DNA of 33,599 bases from JACVRX01 sp035697245 (GTDB taxonomy: Bacteria > Actinomycetota > Actinomycetes > Jiangellales > Jiangellaceae). The DNA lies in assembly GCA_035697245.1 (NCBI GenBank), contig DASSDH010000205.1, positions 1-33,599 of the forward strand. The letters are read 5' to 3'. Below, one piece after another: positions 16,599 to 24,800 of this stretch (positions are counted from its first letter, which is position 1; each line of letters opens with the position of its first letter). Both the position numbers and the translations under genes were made by a program. Below the pieces are notes generated by a model. It did no database searches and was not told the origin of the DNA. It saw only the letters and a list, made by a program, of their open reading frames with translations.

Positions 16599-17678
16599 TC
16601 AGTAGCGGCGAGCGCCCGTGTCAGGCCGGGCGTGGTCGGGCGTGCGTGCCAGCACAGCGGGTGAGTCCTTGAGCTCTTCGAGGGCGGCGACTGCAGCGCC
16701 TCGCGCGCCTGCCATGTCCAGATCTGGCACCAGAGCGAACATCGCCACTCGCACCTGTTCCTCGCGGAGCGCTGTGTGCTCACGCACCTTCGTCAGGAAC
16801 CACTCACGAAAGCGCGGGGTTGTCTCCACGACACCGCCACCGAGGAAATAGGTGCCGGGATCGGTGAAGTTGGCCGCGATGGTGAACAGCCGTCCAATCG
16901 CCATGGCTTGCTGCTCGAAGATCCTGAGTGCCAACACGTCACCTCGCTCGCCGTAAGAGCGAACGAGCTTGGCAGCCTCCCCCAGTGGCGTGACTTTGCT
17001 GAGTTCGTGGCCTTCGAACCGGGTCAGCCAGTATGGCAACAAGTTGTTCTTGATCCCGGTCAGGGAAGCGATGCTCTCGGCGTCACCGACGAAGCCGCAG
17101 TTACAGTGCGGAAGCGGCTGCCCTTCTGCTAGCAGCCCTTCCATCGGGATGGGAACGTGGCCCAATTCACCGGCCATCCCGATGGCACCTCGCACGACTC
17201 GGCCAGCCTCGATCACCCCACCGCCTAACCCGGTGCCCACAATCGCCGCGATGGAGGAGTGCTGCCCCGCCTCCGGCCCGAAGCGCACATGGTGGGCGTA
17301 CAGCGCGGCGGCGTTGGCGTCGTTGTTATAGACAACGGGTAATTGCAGACGGCTTTCGAGCGCGCTGCGAACGTCGAACCCGCGCCAAGCCGGGTGCGAG
17401 AAGTTCGTGGATCCCTTGGACGAAATGACGCCATCCGCATTGGCTGGGCCGGGGGTGTCCAATCCCACGGCGCGCACAGACGATCTTGCCGTACTAGTGA
17501 GGTCGAGGACATGGTCCAGCGCTTGGACAAGGGCGTCGACGGCGGCGTCCGGCCCTTCTTGCACCCGGCTAGGTGTCTCGATAAGCCGGTCGACGAGAAA
17601 TCGTCCAGAGGCGTCGAGGACCGTGGCGTTGTTCACCGTGCCGCCATTGTCGAGGCCAACGATGACCTGCGAGGTCAT
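16599..17678 (-). CDS. ROK-family sugar kinase (glucokinase-like)
   Basis: 359 residues. ATP-binding LDNGGT (9-14), catalytic Asp120 in NNDANAAALY, GTGLGGGVI and GELGHVPIP identify a ROK kinase; no helix-turn-helix is present, so it is an enzyme rather than a repressor. The usual zinc motif CxCGxxGCxE reads CNCGFVGDAE here, with Asp199 where the third Cys is expected. GAGAGG precedes the ATG. It leads an operon with the GH3 enzyme and probably phosphorylates the monosaccharide that GH3 releases. The sugar could be glucose, another aldose, or N-acetyl-sugar. Confidence 0.85.
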   Translation of the reverse strand: MTSQVIVGLDNGGTVNNATVLDASGRFLVDRLIETPSRVQEGPDAAVDALVQALDHVLDLTSTARSSVRAVGLDTPGPANADGVISSKGSTNFSHPAWRGFDVRSALESRLQLPVVYNNDANAAALYAHHVRFGPEAGQHSSIAAIVGTGLGGGVIEAGRVVRGAIGMAGELGHVPIPMEGLLAEGQPLPHCNCGFVGDAESIASLTGIKNNLLPYWLTRFEGHELSKVTPLGEAAKLVRSYGERGDVLALRIFEQQAMAIGRLFTIAANFTDPGTYFLGGGVVETTPRFREWFLTKVREHTALREEQVRVAMFALVPDLDMAGARGAAVAALEELKDSPAVLARTPDHARPDTGARRY

Positions 17679-17710
17679 GCTGCCTCTCCCCGGTTGACGC
17701 GCCGATGAGG

Positions 17711-17736
17711 ATGAGACAAGCGTCTAGCTTACTCAT
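17711..17736 (-). promoter_or_regulatory. Imperfect inverted repeat upstream of the ROK-GH3 operon
   Basis: ATGAG..AAGC (17711-17721) is mirrored by GCTT.CTCAT (17727-17736) around a short centre, 33 bases upstream of the ROK start. The arms differ in length by one base. It could be an operator for the operon, but no regulator gene is adjacent. Confidence 0.3.
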
Positions 17737-17774
17737 GGGACGCAGAGATCGTTATGGTCGTTGTCAGTCGAGTA

Positions 17775-18395
17775 TCAGGCGCTCGTCACGATGACGTGCA
17801 GTGTCCGTGGGCCATGCACGCCCTCGACCCGGCTGAGCTCGATGTCGCTGGTCGCACTTGGTCCGGAAATCCAGGTCTGAACTCGCATCGGGTCGAGGCG
17901 CGCGATCGCGTCGGGGACATCAGGGACGATCTGGCCAGCATGGACGACGCAAATGTGCCTGTCCGGGACGAGGGTAAGAGCTCGGCGACCCTGGCCCGGA
18001 CCATGGTCCAGCACGATCGTGCCTGTGGTCGCGATGCCAAGGGCGCAGGTGGTGATTACCGCGTCCATCTGGTCAAGTGTTGCTGGCGTCAACGGCGAGC
18101 CCGGGTCGTCACCCACGACGTCAGCCCCGTCGGGCAATAGCTCCTGCGGAAAGCCATCCGGAACGACGAGTCGGTCTCCAGCGGCGATCAGCTCGCCGAG
18201 TGCCACAGATGCGGCATCGGGGGAGCACAGGCGCACGCTGGCCCGGTAGTCGGCGACCCGTTGGGCGAACAATCCGACGAGGTCGTCGGCCCTTTGCCCT
18301 GGCACCGTGGGCCGCGCCACCGAGACCGAGTCGTCCGGTGCGACATCCACCAGGGCCTGGCGCACCCGGCCGAGGACGTCATCGCGGGCGCTCAT
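17775..18395 (-). CDS. lutC: L-lactate utilisation protein LutC (LUD domain)
   Basis: 206 residues with the LUD fold: ITTCALGIATTGTIVLDHGPGQGRRALTLVPD and a C-terminal SDIELSRVEGVHGPRTLHVI. LutC is the third part of the LutABC iron-sulfur complex that oxidises L-lactate to pyruvate. The ATG at 18395 overlaps the lutB stop (ATGA). The frame is open upstream but runs antisense-like within lutB's coding region, so the overlap start is clearly right. Confidence 0.92.
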   Translation of the reverse strand: MSARDDVLGRVRQALVDVAPDDSVSVARPTVPGQRADDLVGLFAQRVADYRASVRLCSPDAASVALGELIAAGDRLVVPDGFPQELLPDGADVVGDDPGSPLTPATLDQMDAVITTCALGIATTGTIVLDHGPGQGRRALTLVPDRHICVVHAGQIVPDVPDAIARLDPMRVQTWISGPSATSDIELSRVEGVHGPRTLHVIVTSA

Positions 18396-19882
18396 GTTGT
18401 GCCGTCCTCGGCGCGCCGGCCGCCGCTGGTCCGCGTCCACCACCGGCGAAACGACTCGGCGGGCGGCGCGGGCAGGTCCCGCGCGTCGGTCCACCGCGAA
18501 CCTGGCCACGGCAGGCGGCCGAGAGAAGCACGTCCCTCTGGTGAACGACGAGAGTGCGGTACGAGCCGCCCGGCTAGACCCGTGAGCCGCTCGGCCATTC
18601 GTAGTCGGCCGGGCGATCCCAGGGTCCACCCTGCAGTCTTCATCGCGACATCCTGGCCGTGCGGCACCCGTGCCCGGTGCGCGTCGACGACCTGGGCGCG
18701 AAGGTGGACGAGGATCTCCGGGATGTCGATCGCGACCGGACAGACCTCGTAACAGGCGCCGCACAGGGTGGACGCGTACGGCAGCGAGTCGGTCGACGGG
18801 TCATGCCCGACACCGCGAAGCATCGGGGTGAGGACGGCCCCGATCGGTCCGGGATAGACCGACCCGTATGCGTGTCCGCCGGTGCGTTCGTAGACCGGGC
18901 AGACGTTCAGGCAGGCGGAACACCGGATGCACCGCAGTGCCTGCCTACCCACCTGGTCGGCAAGCACGTTGGTGCGTCCGTTGTCGAGCAGCACGACGTG
19001 CACCTCCTGCGGCCCGTCACCCGGCGTGACGCCGGCCCACGTAGACGTGTACGGGTTCATCCGCTCGCCAGTCGACGAGCGCGGAAGGAGTTGGAGGAAC
19101 ACGTCGAGGTCAGCCCAGGTTGGCACCACCTTCTCGATGCCGACGATTGACACCAGGATGTCGGGAAGAGTCAGGCACATCCGGCCGTTGCCCTCGGACT
19201 CCACCACGACGAGCGTTCCGAACTCGGCCACGGCGAAGTTTGCGCCGGACACCGCCATCCTCGCGCTGAAGAACTTCTCCCGCAGGTGCAAGCGGGCTGC
19301 GTTGGCCAGCGCCGCCGGCTCGTCGCTCAGGTCAGCTGGTGCCGGCCGGCCGGCCCGCGCCATCTCCCGCAGGAAGATCTCCCGGACCTCGGACCGGTTC
19401 CGATGGATCGCCGGCACCAGGATGTGCGAGGGCAGGTCGCCGCCGAGCTGGACGATGAGCTCGGCCAGGTCGGTTTCCCACGCCGCGATGCCGGCGGCCG
19501 CCAGCGCTTCGTTGAGCCCGATCTCCTGGGTGGCCATCGACTTGACTTTGACCACCTCGTCGACCCGGTGCCGCCGGGCGACGTCGGCAACGATCCCGCA
19601 CGCTTCGGCCGCGTCTCGCGCCCAGTGCACAGTGGCGCCGGCGGAGGTCAGCGACTGTTCGAGCTGGATGAGGTAGGTGTCTAGGTGGCGCAGCGTGTGA
19701 TCTTTGATTGCCGCGCCGGAGTGCCGGAGTTCTTCCCAGTCATCGATCTCCGCGACGGCGGCAGCGCGCTTCGCCCTGATCGTGGCCGTGGCGTGCGCGA
19801 GGTTCCGCCTCAGTTGGGTGTCAGCCAGCGCCGCTCGAGCGGCGGCGGGGAACGTCGGCATTCCGACGAATGTGGTCGTCAC
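18392..19882 (-). CDS. lutB: L-lactate utilisation iron-sulfur protein LutB
   Basis: 496 residues. An N-terminal LUD domain (GMPTFPAAARAAL, VVKVKSMATQEIGLNEAL, AEFGTLVVVESEGNGRM) is followed by two ferredoxin-type clusters: Cys318, 321, 324, 328 (CIRCSACLNVCP) and Cys374, 377, 381 (CGACYEVCP). It carries electrons within LutABC during conversion of L-lactate to pyruvate. The GTG start at 19882 overlaps the lutA stop (GTGA), and the N-terminus then matches other LutB proteins. The C-terminal 60 residues are Arg/Pro-rich. Confidence 0.93.
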   Translation of the reverse strand: MTTTFVGMPTFPAAARAALADTQLRRNLAHATATIRAKRAAAVAEIDDWEELRHSGAAIKDHTLRHLDTYLIQLEQSLTSAGATVHWARDAAEACGIVADVARRHRVDEVVKVKSMATQEIGLNEALAAAGIAAWETDLAELIVQLGGDLPSHILVPAIHRNRSEVREIFLREMARAGRPAPADLSDEPAALANAARLHLREKFFSARMAVSGANFAVAEFGTLVVVESEGNGRMCLTLPDILVSIVGIEKVVPTWADLDVFLQLLPRSSTGERMNPYTSTWAGVTPGDGPQEVHVVLLDNGRTNVLADQVGRQALRCIRCSACLNVCPVYERTGGHAYGSVYPGPIGAVLTPMLRGVGHDPSTDSLPYASTLCGACYEVCPVAIDIPEILVHLRAQVVDAHRARVPHGQDVAMKTAGWTLGSPGRLRMAERLTGLAGRLVPHSRRSPEGRASLGRLPWPGSRWTDARDLPAPPAESFRRWWTRTSGGRRAEDGTT

Positions 19883-20619
19883 CGAGCGCCGGCGTCCGTC
19901 GTCGCGAGCACTTCGGCCAGATGCATGACCCGGACGCCAGCGCGTTGCCGGGACAGCAGGCCGCCGATGTGCATCAAGCAGGAGTTGTCTCCGGCGACGA
20001 GCACCTCGGCTCCGGTCTCGCGAACATGCCGCGCCTTGTCGGCGCCCATCGCCACCGACGTGTCCGCGTTCTTGATCGCAAACGTGCCGCCGAAGCCGCA
20101 GCACTCCTCGGCAGCTGGGAGATCGACCAGGGTGATCCCACGCACGGCCCCGAGAAGCCGTCGAGGCCGGTCCCCGACCTCGAGCAGCCGCAGCGAATGG
20201 CAGGTGGGGTGGTACGTGACCCGATGCGGGAAGTAGGCGCCGACATCAGTCACCCGGAGCACATCGACGAGGAACTCAGTCAGCTCGTACACCTTCGGCG
20301 ACGACTTCGCGACAGCATCGACCAACACGTCATCACCCGAGCGGCGTGCAACAAGCCGGTGCTGGTGACGCACCGAAGCCGCGCACGACCCAGATGGCGT
20401 GACGACCGCGTCATAGCCGGCGAACGCCTCGACATAGCGCCGCACCGCCGGAATCGCTTCGTCCAGATACCCGGTGTTGACCATCGGCTGTCCGCAACAG
20501 GTCTGGCCAGTAGGAAAATCGGCATTGACGCCGAGGCGGCGCAGCAACCGGACCGTAGCTCGCCCCGTTTCCGGATACAGCACGTCGTTGATGCAGGTGA
20601 TCTGCAGGGCAACCTTCAT
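19879..20619 (-). CDS. lutA: L-lactate utilisation protein LutA (CCG-domain Fe-S subunit)
   Basis: 246 residues with two cysteine-rich CCG domains (TCCGQPMVNTGY and EECCGFGGTFAIKN), as in LutA and the GlpC/heterodisulfide-reductase family. It is the first gene of lutABC, with four-base overlaps joining all three. The promoter must lie in the 128 bases shared with the divergent dehydrogenase gene. In actinobacteria such operons are often found with rhamnose or fucose genes, since those sugars yield lactaldehyde and lactate; a rhamnulokinase remnant lies 1.2 kb away. Confidence 0.93.
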   Translation of the reverse strand: MKVALQITCINDVLYPETGRATVRLLRRLGVNADFPTGQTCCGQPMVNTGYLDEAIPAVRRYVEAFAGYDAVVTPSGSCAASVRHQHRLVARRSGDDVLVDAVAKSSPKVYELTEFLVDVLRVTDVGAYFPHRVTYHPTCHSLRLLEVGDRPRRLLGAVRGITLVDLPAAEECCGFGGTFAIKNADTSVAMGADKARHVRETGAEVLVAGDNSCLMHIGGLLSRQRAGVRVMHLAEVLATTDAGAR

Positions 20620-20747
20620 GCCGGGCCGGCTTCCAGCACCGTGACCGCACGCACCGGACCAGCCAACACCGGCAAGTCAGTCAACGCCAATGCGGCTGGG
20701 TCGACGTGTAGACATCGAGATAGAAGATGGTTCTGAGGGAGGCACCC

Positions 20748-21806
20748 ATGCGCGCACTTGTGTTCCACGGACCGGGTGACATCCGGGTGGAGAAACGTCC
20801 TGATCCCGTACCCGCCTCGGACGAAGTGCTGCTGCGCATCGTCGCGACCGGAATCTGTGGCTCCGATGTGCACGGCTACACCGGCGAGAGCGGTCGGCGC
20901 CATCCGGGCCAGATCATGGGTCACGAGACTGTCGGCCGGATCGTCGCGGTCGGCGGCGCGGTGCCCACTGAGTGGGGCCTTGCGCCGGGGCGCGTCACGA
21001 CGGTGAACCCGGTGATCGGCTGCGGCTCGTGCGAGGAGTGTGCAGCTGGCGTGGAGCAGCTTTGCGCGAACCGACGGATCATTGGCGTGGAGCCGAGCCT
21101 TGACTCCGCATTCGCGGAGCTGATGGTGGCGCCAGCCCGCAATGTCGTGGTTCTGGCCGATTCGGTGCCCGAGGAGCACGGAGCGTTGGTCGAGCCCCTG
21201 GCCGTTGCGTACCACGCGGCAGTCCGTGGGGAGGTTGGACCACAGGACCGGGTGTTCGTCATCGGCGGCGGCCCCATCGGGCAGGCGTGTGCGCTGGCCG
21301 CCCGTCGCCTCGGCGCCAGCGACGTCGTGGTGACTGAGCCGAGCAGGGCCAGGCGCGCCCTGGTGCAAAGGCTCGGGTTCGTCACTATCGACCCGGGCAC
21401 GGATCGCGTCGCCGACGAGGTGCGCGGCGTGCTGGGACAACCCGCGTCGGTGGTGCTGGACGCCGTAGGGACCAGTGCCACGCTCGCGGACGCCTTCGCC
21501 GCGTCCGCCCTCGGCGCCAGGGTGGTTCTTGTGGGCATGAATTCCCCCAAGATCACCGTCGATGCGTACGCGATAAGCACGTACGAGCGCAGCGTCATCG
21601 GCAGCTTCACCTACCCGTCCCGTGCCTTCCGTGCGACAGCGGAGTGGGTCGCCACGCAACCGGCCGGCTTGGAGCACATGGTCGATGACCGAGTTGCGCT
21701 CGCCGCGGCGCCGGCCGCCTTCGACCGGCTTGCGTCAGGGCAGCTGGACGCCAGCAAGATCCTCGTGCTGCCTCAGGAGCACGGCGAGCGGGTGGGCCGG
21801 CCATGA
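20748..21806 (+). CDS. Zinc-dependent MDR dehydrogenase (sorbitol/threonine dehydrogenase-like)
   Basis: 352 residues. Catalytic zinc ligands Cys37 (GICGSD) and His59 (GHE), structural zinc Cys92, 95, 98 and 106, and a coenzyme motif VIGGGPIGQACAL. The ATG at 20748 has GAGGGAGG close upstream; an earlier ATG at 20727 lacks a good site. It is divergent from lutA and convergent with the rhamnulokinase remnant, so it may oxidise a sugar, polyol or propanediol-like intermediate. The substrate is not known, and it is a separate lineage from the dehydrogenase at 6766. Confidence 0.86.
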   Translation: MRALVFHGPGDIRVEKRPDPVPASDEVLLRIVATGICGSDVHGYTGESGRRHPGQIMGHETVGRIVAVGGAVPTEWGLAPGRVTTVNPVIGCGSCEECAAGVEQLCANRRIIGVEPSLDSAFAELMVAPARNVVVLADSVPEEHGALVEPLAVAYHAAVRGEVGPQDRVFVIGGGPIGQACALAARRLGASDVVVTEPSRARRALVQRLGFVTIDPGTDRVADEVRGVLGQPASVVLDAVGTSATLADAFAASALGARVVLVGMNSPKITVDAYAISTYERSVIGSFTYPSRAFRATAEWVATQPAGLEHMVDDRVALAAAPAAFDRLASGQLDASKILVLPQEHGERVGRP

Positions 21807-21833
21807 GTGGAACCGGGCGGCACGCAGCGACCT

Positions 21834-23339
21834 TCATGAACCAACCGTCCGAGTTGCAGTCCTCCACCCGAAGACCTTGGCTTCCGCAGCGTCCCAGGCC
21901 GCCGGATCTCCGTGCGGCTCATAACGGCGCAATGCCTGGCTCTCACGGATGAGCGCTCGCATGGCCGCCAGGTCCGGCAGCGGTGCGCCCAGGGTCCGGG
22001 CCTGGACGAGGACGTTGCCGAGCGCCGTGGCCTCGACCGGCCCGGCGAGCAGCGGCAGCCCGCAGGCGTCGGCAGTGAGTTGGCACAACAGCGCATTGCG
22101 AGCCCCACCGCCGACCATGTGGAGGACATCGACATCGCGTCCGGAGAGCTCCTGGGCCTGCCGAACCGTTCGCCGGTGGGCCAAGGCGAGGCTGTCGACG
22201 ATGCAACGGACAGTCTCGGCCGGGCTGCTCGGCGTCGGTTGGCCAGTGCTGCGGCACGCCCTGGCGATTCTTGCCGGCATGTCGCCAGGCGGTAAGAAGA
22301 TCGGGTCGTCTGGGTCGACCACAGCGGTGAACGGGGCAACTCCAGTGGCCTCGGCCAGCAGCGATGACACATCCGTCGTGACAACGGCGGCTGCCCAGGC
22401 CCGCTGCGACTCCTGGAGCAACCACAGGCCCATGATGTTTCGCAGGAACCGGATGGTGCCGTCGACGCCGCCCTCGTTGGTGAAGTTCGCCAACCGGGCG
22501 TCCTCGCTCAGCACCGGATCCGACAGCTCGACGCCGACCAGCGACCAGGTACTTCACGAGATGTAGGCGAACCGTTCGTCGCCAGCCGGGACGCCGACGA
22601 CTGCGGACGCCGTGTCGTGCGACCCGACGGCGATCACCGGCAGGTCCGTCGGTATTCCCACGTCGTCAGCGACCTCGGTCAGGACCGGTCCGATCACCTG
22701 ACCCGGCTCGCGGATCGGGGGCAGAACGTGTGCTGGCAGGCCGAGCCGGTCGGCCAGACCGGTCGCCCAGGCCCGCGCGCGTACGTCATAGAGCTGAGTG
22801 GTCGACGCATTCGTGGCTTCGGCACCGACCTCGCCGGTGAGCCAGTAGGCGAGCAGATCCGGAATCAGCAACAGTGTGCTGGCGGCGTTCAGCGCGGGCG
22901 TGCCGAGGGCGCTGGCCAACTGGTAGATCGTGTTGAACGGCAGCTGCTGTAGCCCGGTGATGTTGTAGAGATCGGTTTCAGTAACGTGAGCGACGACTTG
23001 GTCCAGCACACCAGCCGTACGAACGTCCCGGTAATGCACTGGATTGCCGACGAGAGCGCCGGTGGCGTCGAGCAAGCCGTAGTCGACTGCCCACGAGTCG
23101 ATTCCGATGCCGGTGAGCTCGGCGTCCCGAGCAGCAGTGCGCAGGCCCTCGAGCACCTCTGCGTAGAGGCGCAGGATGTCCCAATGCAACGTCCCACGTA
23201 TCCGCACCGGATTGTTCGGGAATCGATGCGCCTCGTCGAGCGTCAGCTGATGTTCGCCCACCCGTCCGACCATGACCCGACCGCTCGACGCGCCCACGAC
23301 GCACGCCCCGCGTCCGGCACTTCTTGACTGAATTGGCAC
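21834..23339 (-). pseudogene. rhaB: Rhamnulokinase (RhaB) gene interrupted by an in-frame TGA
   Basis: The frame reads as a rhamnulokinase through both halves: GASSGRVMVGRV, GIDSWAVDYGLLD, LPFNTIYQLASALG, VGSHDTASAVVGVP, then TWSLVGVEL, NFTNEGGVDGTIRFLRN, HMVGGGARNALL and GPVEATALGN. A TGA at 22554-22556 interrupts it in the same frame exactly where relatives have the Cys or Ser of YIS[C/S]GTWSL; the next codon is Ser instead of Gly. In addition, the N-terminal VDLGASSG motif reads CVVGASSG, lacking the Asp that binds the ATP metal. Two losses at key sites favour a decayed gene over selenocysteine. The start (GTG 23339) is uncertain. No rhamnose isomerase or aldolase gene is in view. Confidence 0.8.
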
Positions 23340-23500
23340 GCTGACCGGTTCCACAAACCACCTGATTGCGGGCACCACAACAGCACTACAGGGGGCCGAT
23401 CGCGACCGTTGATCGTGCCAATGAGCCGATGGGTGTCCTGTGGTCGCCGGCCACGCGCTCTTGTCGATTAGCGGCAGCTGACTCGGGTAAGCGTTTGGAC

Positions 23501-23809
23501 ATGACGTACGCGTTGCTGAACAAGCTCACCGCCAAGCCGGCCGAACGCGAGAGCGTGGTGGACATCTTGCTCGAGTCGGGCAAGCTGTTCGACGACAATC
23601 CCGCCTGCCAGTTGTATCTCGTCAGCGAATCCGCCGACGATCCCGACGTGATCTGGGTGGCGGATCTGTGGACCGACCGGGAGGCGCACGAGGAAGCGCT
23701 CAAGGCGCCCGAGCTGCGTCCGTTCGTGGAGAAGTCGATGCCGCTGCTCAAAGGCATGCCTGAGCAGATCGAGATCCGCCCGGTGGGCGGCAAGGGCCTA
23801 CCGGAGTGA
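23501..23809 (+). CDS. Putative quinol monooxygenase (antibiotic biosynthesis monooxygenase domain)
   Basis: 102 residues forming a single ABM ferredoxin-like domain: YALLNKLTAKPAERESVVDILL, CQLYLVSESADDPDVIWVADLWTDREAHEEAL, then RPFVEKSMPLLKG. Such small dimeric proteins oxidise quinols or aromatic compounds without a cofactor, or degrade haem. There is no clear ribosome site before the ATG, so the message may be leaderless. Its last 12 bases overlap the end of the convergent exporter gene. Confidence 0.8.
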   Translation: MTYALLNKLTAKPAERESVVDILLESGKLFDDNPACQLYLVSESADDPDVIWVADLWTDREAHEEALKAPELRPFVEKSMPLLKGMPEQIEIRPVGGKGLPE

Positions 23810-24727
23810 TGGCGGAGGTCGACTCACGGGAGGGCGCAGGGCTCCGACGTACACCCCGGCCAGGACGAGGAGCCCGCCGATGGCAAAACCTGCGGTGATT
23901 CGCTCGTCATCGAGCCATGCCGAAAGCATGACGGTGACGAACGGGATGATCACGAATCCGTACGCCGCACGGGACGCGGCCCAGTACCGAAGCACGACGA
24001 CATACAACACGAAGACCACGCCTGACCCGATCACCACGAGGTAGGCGACTGCCAACCATGTCTCGGCCTGTTTCGGCAGCGCCCATTGCTCTCCGACGAC
24101 GGCGGACGCGGCCAGCAGCAGCGCCGCTCCCGCCGTCATGCCGAGGGCGTTGATCGCCACCGGGTGCACTGGCGGGAACCGACGCACGAGTAGGGCGCCT
24201 TGAGCGAAGCACAGCACGCTGCCGACGGCCGCGAGCAGTGACGTCGGTGGGACCGACTCTCGCAGCGGCGCCTGAGACATGACGGCGATCCCGGCGAGCG
24301 ATAACAGACAGCCGGCAAGAGCGGCGGTTCGGAATCGCTCTTGGCGCCATAGCACCGCGAGTATCAGGGTGGCGAGAGGAACGAGAGCGAGGACGATCTG
24401 GCCGAACCCTGCGTGCATCCGAACCAGCGCGTAGTAGGCGAGTGCGAAGGCACCGCCGAAAGTGAGTGCGCCATACAGCACCGCTCCGGCCAGCGCTCGG
24501 CCTCGTGGAATTGGCAGGCGCAGCACCGCCATGACGAGCAGCAGCAGCGCCGCGGCGAGCGCAAATCGCAGGCCGGCTCCCCACAGCGGCGCTAGCTCGC
24601 GGTTGCTGAATCTGATACACACGGCATTGCCGCCGGCAAGAAGCGAATACGACACGAAGGCAACCAGCGCTACCTGCTCCGTGCGGCGTCGCGCTTCGGC
24701 TGCTGGTTCCTTGGCGACCGTCACCAC
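23798..24727 (-). CDS. EamA/DMT-family transporter
   Basis: 309 residues with about ten hydrophobic segments in two repeated halves, the typical EamA arrangement of the drug/metabolite transporter superfamily (residues 20-145 and 160-300). It would export a metabolite or amino acid through the plasma membrane. The start is GTG 24727 or 24724. It converges on, and overlaps by 12 bases, the monooxygenase gene. The substrate is unknown. Confidence 0.85.
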   Translation of the reverse strand: MVTVAKEPAAEARRRTEQVALVAFVSYSLLAGGNAVCIRFSNRELAPLWGAGLRFALAAALLLLVMAVLRLPIPRGRALAGAVLYGALTFGGAFALAYYALVRMHAGFGQIVLALVPLATLILAVLWRQERFRTAALAGCLLSLAGIAVMSQAPLRESVPPTSLLAAVGSVLCFAQGALLVRRFPPVHPVAINALGMTAGAALLLAASAVVGEQWALPKQAETWLAVAYLVVIGSGVVFVLYVVVLRYWAASRAAYGFVIIPFVTVMLSAWLDDERITAGFAIGGLLVLAGVYVGALRPPVSRPPPSLR

Positions 24728-24800
24728 GACCTCCGACGTAACGGAGTCGCGTGCGGCGTGACAAGTACCGGGCCGCTACGGCTCACCCGGCGTTTGGCGA

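Noticed and set aside
18396..18764. Longer N-terminus for LutC
   Set aside because: The added residues lie inside lutB and are low-complexity; the ATGA overlap at 18392-18395 gives the normal LutC length.
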